From positions 1 to 42,863 of the forward strand of contig SUWA01000010.1 in assembly GCA_015061695.1 (NCBI GenBank): a stretch of DNA of 42,863 nucleotides, given 5' to 3'. Source of the DNA: Lentisphaerota bacterium (lineage in GTDB: Bacteria; Verrucomicrobiota; Lentisphaeria; Victivallales; Victivallaceae). This document shows, one piece after another, positions 40,561 to 42,863 of the stretch (within the stretch, counting starts at the first letter, position 1; the number at the start of each line of letters is the position of its first letter). Below the pieces are notes generated by a model that saw nothing but the letters and a program-made list of their open reading frames with translations, searched no databases and was not told the DNA's origin. The position numbers and the translations under genes are program-made.

Positions 40561-42863
40561 TTACTTCATTACTTCGCCCAGCTTTTTGAAGAAGTCCATG
40601 CGGCGTTTGCAATCCGCTTCGGCCTTGGCGAAGAGTTCTTCGGCGTTGGCCGGATTGGTCTTGGTCAAGCTGGCGTAGCGGCGTTCGCTGCGGATGAAGT
40701 CCTGGAAGCTGGAAGTAGCTTCTTTGGTTTCCCACTTGAACGGAGCTTCGGTATTGGCCGGGTTGTAACGATAGAGCGGCCAGTAGCCGGCTTCCACCGC
40801 GCGTTTGGCTTCGTTCTGGCTCATGCGCATGTCACCCTTGATACCGTGAGCGATACAGGGAGCATAGGCCAGAATGATGGACGGACCGTTGTAGGCTTCG
40901 GCTTCCTTGATGGCGGTCAAAGCCTGCTGACGGTTGGCACCCATACAGATGCTGGCAACGTAGACATTGCCGTAGCTCATGCACATGAAACCGAGGTTCT
41001 TTTTGGTCTGTTCCATACCGGCGTTGGCAAAGAGAGCCACCGCACCGATCGGGGTGGACTTGGAAGCCTGACCGCCGGTGTTGGAGTACACTTCAGTATC
41101 CAGTACCAGAATGTTCACATTACGCTTCTGGGCCACAACGTGGTCCAAACCGCCGTAACCGATATCGTATGCCCAGCCGTCACCGCCGAAGATCCACAAG
41201 CTCTTGTCCACAAAGTAGTCAGAGAGTTCGGCGATCTTGGTCAGAATAGCTTTGCCTTCGGGGCAGGCGGCGGATTCAATAGCAGCGGGCAGCGCGGCTT
41301 TGATCGCATCCTGATTGGCGATGGCTTCGGCATCGGTGCTGTTCCAAAGTTCGATACCTTTGGCCAGCAGAGCTTTGATTTCGCACTTGCAGTCGCCGGC
41401 TTTTTCCAACAGAGCTTCCACATTGTTGCGGAGCTGAGCGCGGTTGGTATCAATAGCCATACGCATACCGTAGCCGTATTCAGCGTTGTCTTCAAACAAG
41501 CTGTTGGCCCAAGCCGGACCACGGCCAGCCTTGTCCTTGCAGTAGGGCAGGCTCGGGAAGCTGCCGCCGTAGATGGAGGAGCAGCCGGTGGCGTTGGCCA
41601 CGACCATGCGGTTACCAAAGAGCTGGCTGACCAGCTTGACGTACGGAGTTTCGCCGCAACCGGCGCAAGCACCGCTGAATTCAAAGTAGGGCTTCAGGAA
41701 CTGAGAACCCTTGACGGTATCCACACTGACACCACCGGTGACGTTGTCGGGCAGAGCTTCGAAGAACTTTTCGTTGGCATTCTGACCGGCAGCACGTTCG
41801 GCAGCCAGCGGGCTGAAGCTGAGGGCCTTTTCCTTGGCCGGGCAGGTTTCGATACAAACGCCGCAACCGGTACAGTCTTCCACATAGACCTGCATGCGAT
41901 AGACCAGACCCGGTTCCTTGACGCCCTTCGGAGCGACAGTTTCAAAGGTGGCGGGCTTGTTGGCCAGATCGCTTTCGGCGATCAGCTTGGCACGGATCGC
42001 AGCGTGCGGGCAAGCCATCACGCACTGGTTGCACTGGATACACTTGGCGGAATCCCACTTCGGAACGCTCGGAGCAATACCGCGCTTTTCCAAAGCACTG
42101 GTGCCGGTGGGCATGGAGCCGTCGAAGCTCATGGCCGAAACCGGAATATTGTCGCCCTGCAGGTGCAGGATCGGCTTCATCAGTTTGGTGGCAAAATCAC
42201 CGGCATCATCGGCGATCAGTTTGGGAGCCACATAGCTTTCGGTAATGGTCGCCGGAATAGCGATTTCGGCCAGACCTTCCAGAGCCATATCCACGCACTT
42301 GATGTTCTGAGCAACGATTTCGTCGCCCTTCTTCTTGAATTTCTTTTCGATCGCCTTTTTGATGTGACCGATAGCTTCATCAGCCGGGATGATCGCAGCC
42401 AGCTTGAAGAAGCAGGTCTGCATGATGGTCGATACATACTTGGCACTGCCGACTTCCAAAGCAGTCTTGAGTGCGTCGATGGCATAAACCTTGATCTTCT
42501 TGGCGATGATAACTTCCTGCATTTCCCTGGTGAAGGAAGCAAAGACTTCGTCAGCCTTCTTGGAAGTGTTGATCAGGAAAGTACCGTTTTCTTTGATACC
42601 GGCGAGCATGTCATAACGGCCGACATAGGCTTCGTTGTGGCAAGCTACAAAGTCAGGAGCGGTGATAAGATAGGGGGATTTGATTTCCACATCGCCGAAA
42701 CGCAGGTGCGAAACGGTCACGCCGCCGGACTTCTTGCTGTCGTAGGAGAAATACGCCTGAACATATTTATCGGTGTTGTCGCCGATGATCTTGATGGAGT
42801 TCTTGTTGCTGCCGACGGTACCGTCGCCGCCCAGACCCCAGAACATGCAGGCCGTGGAACCGG
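40561..42863 (-). CDS. nifJ: pyruvate:ferredoxin (flavodoxin) oxidoreductase, N-terminal part beyond window
   Basis: 766 residues are visible of a protein normally near 1,170-1,190 aa; the frame is open at 42863 and reads GSTACMFWGLGGDGTVG, a family-specific stretch. The enzyme oxidises pyruvate to acetyl-CoA and CO2 and reduces ferredoxin or flavodoxin, using TPP and three [4Fe-4S] clusters. Seen: CIQCNQCVMACP and CTGCGVCIETCP (two ferredoxin-type clusters), CAGCGETPYVK (proximal-cluster ligands), and the TPP-binding GGDGWAYDIGYGGLDH with LDTEVYSNTGGQ downstream. All are intact, so the gene looks functional. Central to anaerobic fermentation. Followed by a strong terminator. Confidence 0.97.
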   Translation of the reverse strand, partial: GSTACMFWGLGGDGTVGSNKNSIKIIGDNTDKYVQAYFSYDSKKSGGVTVSHLRFGDVEIKSPYLITAPDFVACHNEAYVGRYDMLAGIKENGTFLINTSKKADEVFASFTREMQEVIIAKKIKVYAIDALKTALEVGSAKYVSTIMQTCFFKLAAIIPADEAIGHIKKAIEKKFKKKGDEIVAQNIKCVDMALEGLAEIAIPATITESYVAPKLIADDAGDFATKLMKPILHLQGDNIPVSAMSFDGSMPTGTSALEKRGIAPSVPKWDSAKCIQCNQCVMACPHAAIRAKLIAESDLANKPATFETVAPKGVKEPGLVYRMQVYVEDCTGCGVCIETCPAKEKALSFSPLAAERAAGQNANEKFFEALPDNVTGGVSVDTVKGSQFLKPYFEFSGACAGCGETPYVKLVSQLFGNRMVVANATGCSSIYGGSFPSLPYCKDKAGRGPAWANSLFEDNAEYGYGMRMAIDTNRAQLRNNVEALLEKAGDCKCEIKALLAKGIELWNSTDAEAIANQDAIKAALPAAIESAACPEGKAILTKIAELSDYFVDKSLWIFGGDGWAYDIGYGGLDHVVAQKRNVNILVLDTEVYSNTGGQASKSTPIGAVALFANAGMEQTKKNLGFMCMSYGNVYVASICMGANRQQALTAIKEAEAYNGPSIILAYAPCIAHGIKGDMRMSQNEAKRAVEAGYWPLYRYNPANTEAPFKWETKEATSSFQDFIRSERRYASLTKTNPANAEELFAKAEADCKRRMDFFKKLGEVMK

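Noticed and set aside
40278-40589. 103-aa plus-strand frame and the 127-aa minus-strand frame 40352-40735
   Set aside because: Both are made of intergenic repeats and run through the nifJ terminator; no ribosome-binding site or protein-like pattern.
1-42863. tRNA, rRNA and insertion sequences
   Set aside because: None seen: no cloverleaf, no ribosomal RNA stretch, no transposase frame or paired terminal inverted repeats with target duplications.

Overview
The window reads like the chromosome of an anaerobic member of the Planctomycetes-Verrucomicrobia-Chlamydiae group, most likely a Lentisphaerota (Victivallales-type) gut bacterium. The pointers are a pyruvate:ferredoxin oxidoreductase, a pseudopilin-like protein with an H-X9-DG C-terminal motif, LamG-containing secreted glycoside-hydrolase-like proteins, a DUF4434 protein and a very large repetitive surface-type protein. 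This placement is inferred from gene content; no rRNA marker is present. Codon usage and base composition look uniform, so nothing suggests a recent large insertion.

Region 1 (1-12.2 kb, minus strand): one uninterrupted frame runs from an ATG at 11367 to the left edge, at least 3,789 codons with no stop. I read every in-frame triplet. It is built of beta-helix-like blocks, eight of which begin with the same kind of header. It has no N-terminal signal peptide. Upstream on the same strand lie two small unrecognised genes (80 and 115 aa), followed by a hairpin and then a good promoter for the giant gene.

Region 2 (12.4-17.5 kb, plus strand): a BASS-family transporter and an MFS transporter are translationally coupled. 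They are followed by a cytidylyltransferase (NeuA-like) with its own promoter, a small ABM-fold protein, and an APH-like kinase coupled to a HAD hydrolase.

Region 3 (17.5-30.8 kb): a carbohydrate locus. A LacI-type regulator (minus strand) is divergent from a five-gene plus-strand run: a LamG protein, a GH42-like secreted protein, a 1,397-aa two-LamG glycoside-hydrolase-like protein, a pseudopilin-like protein and a DUF4434 protein. Two tandem paralogous sugar-phosphate isomerase/epimerase genes converge on it across a perfect palindrome. The regulator-promoter region carries an 11-bp inverted repeat and a 14-codon leader ORF with an excellent ribosome-binding site.

Region 4 (30.9-39.6 kb): mixed housekeeping genes. 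These are an O6-methylguanine-DNA methyltransferase, an FMN reductase-like protein, an orphan OppF-type ATPase, ilvE, panC, hisD, a DUF486 membrane protein, a GNAT-like acyltransferase, an HNH endonuclease (minus strand) and a probable RdgC-like protein.

Region 5 (39.6-40.56 kb): about 1 kb without a gene, packed with palindromes, four copies of a roughly 40-48-bp repeat and short tandem patches. The window ends in the 3' two thirds of nifJ (minus strand).
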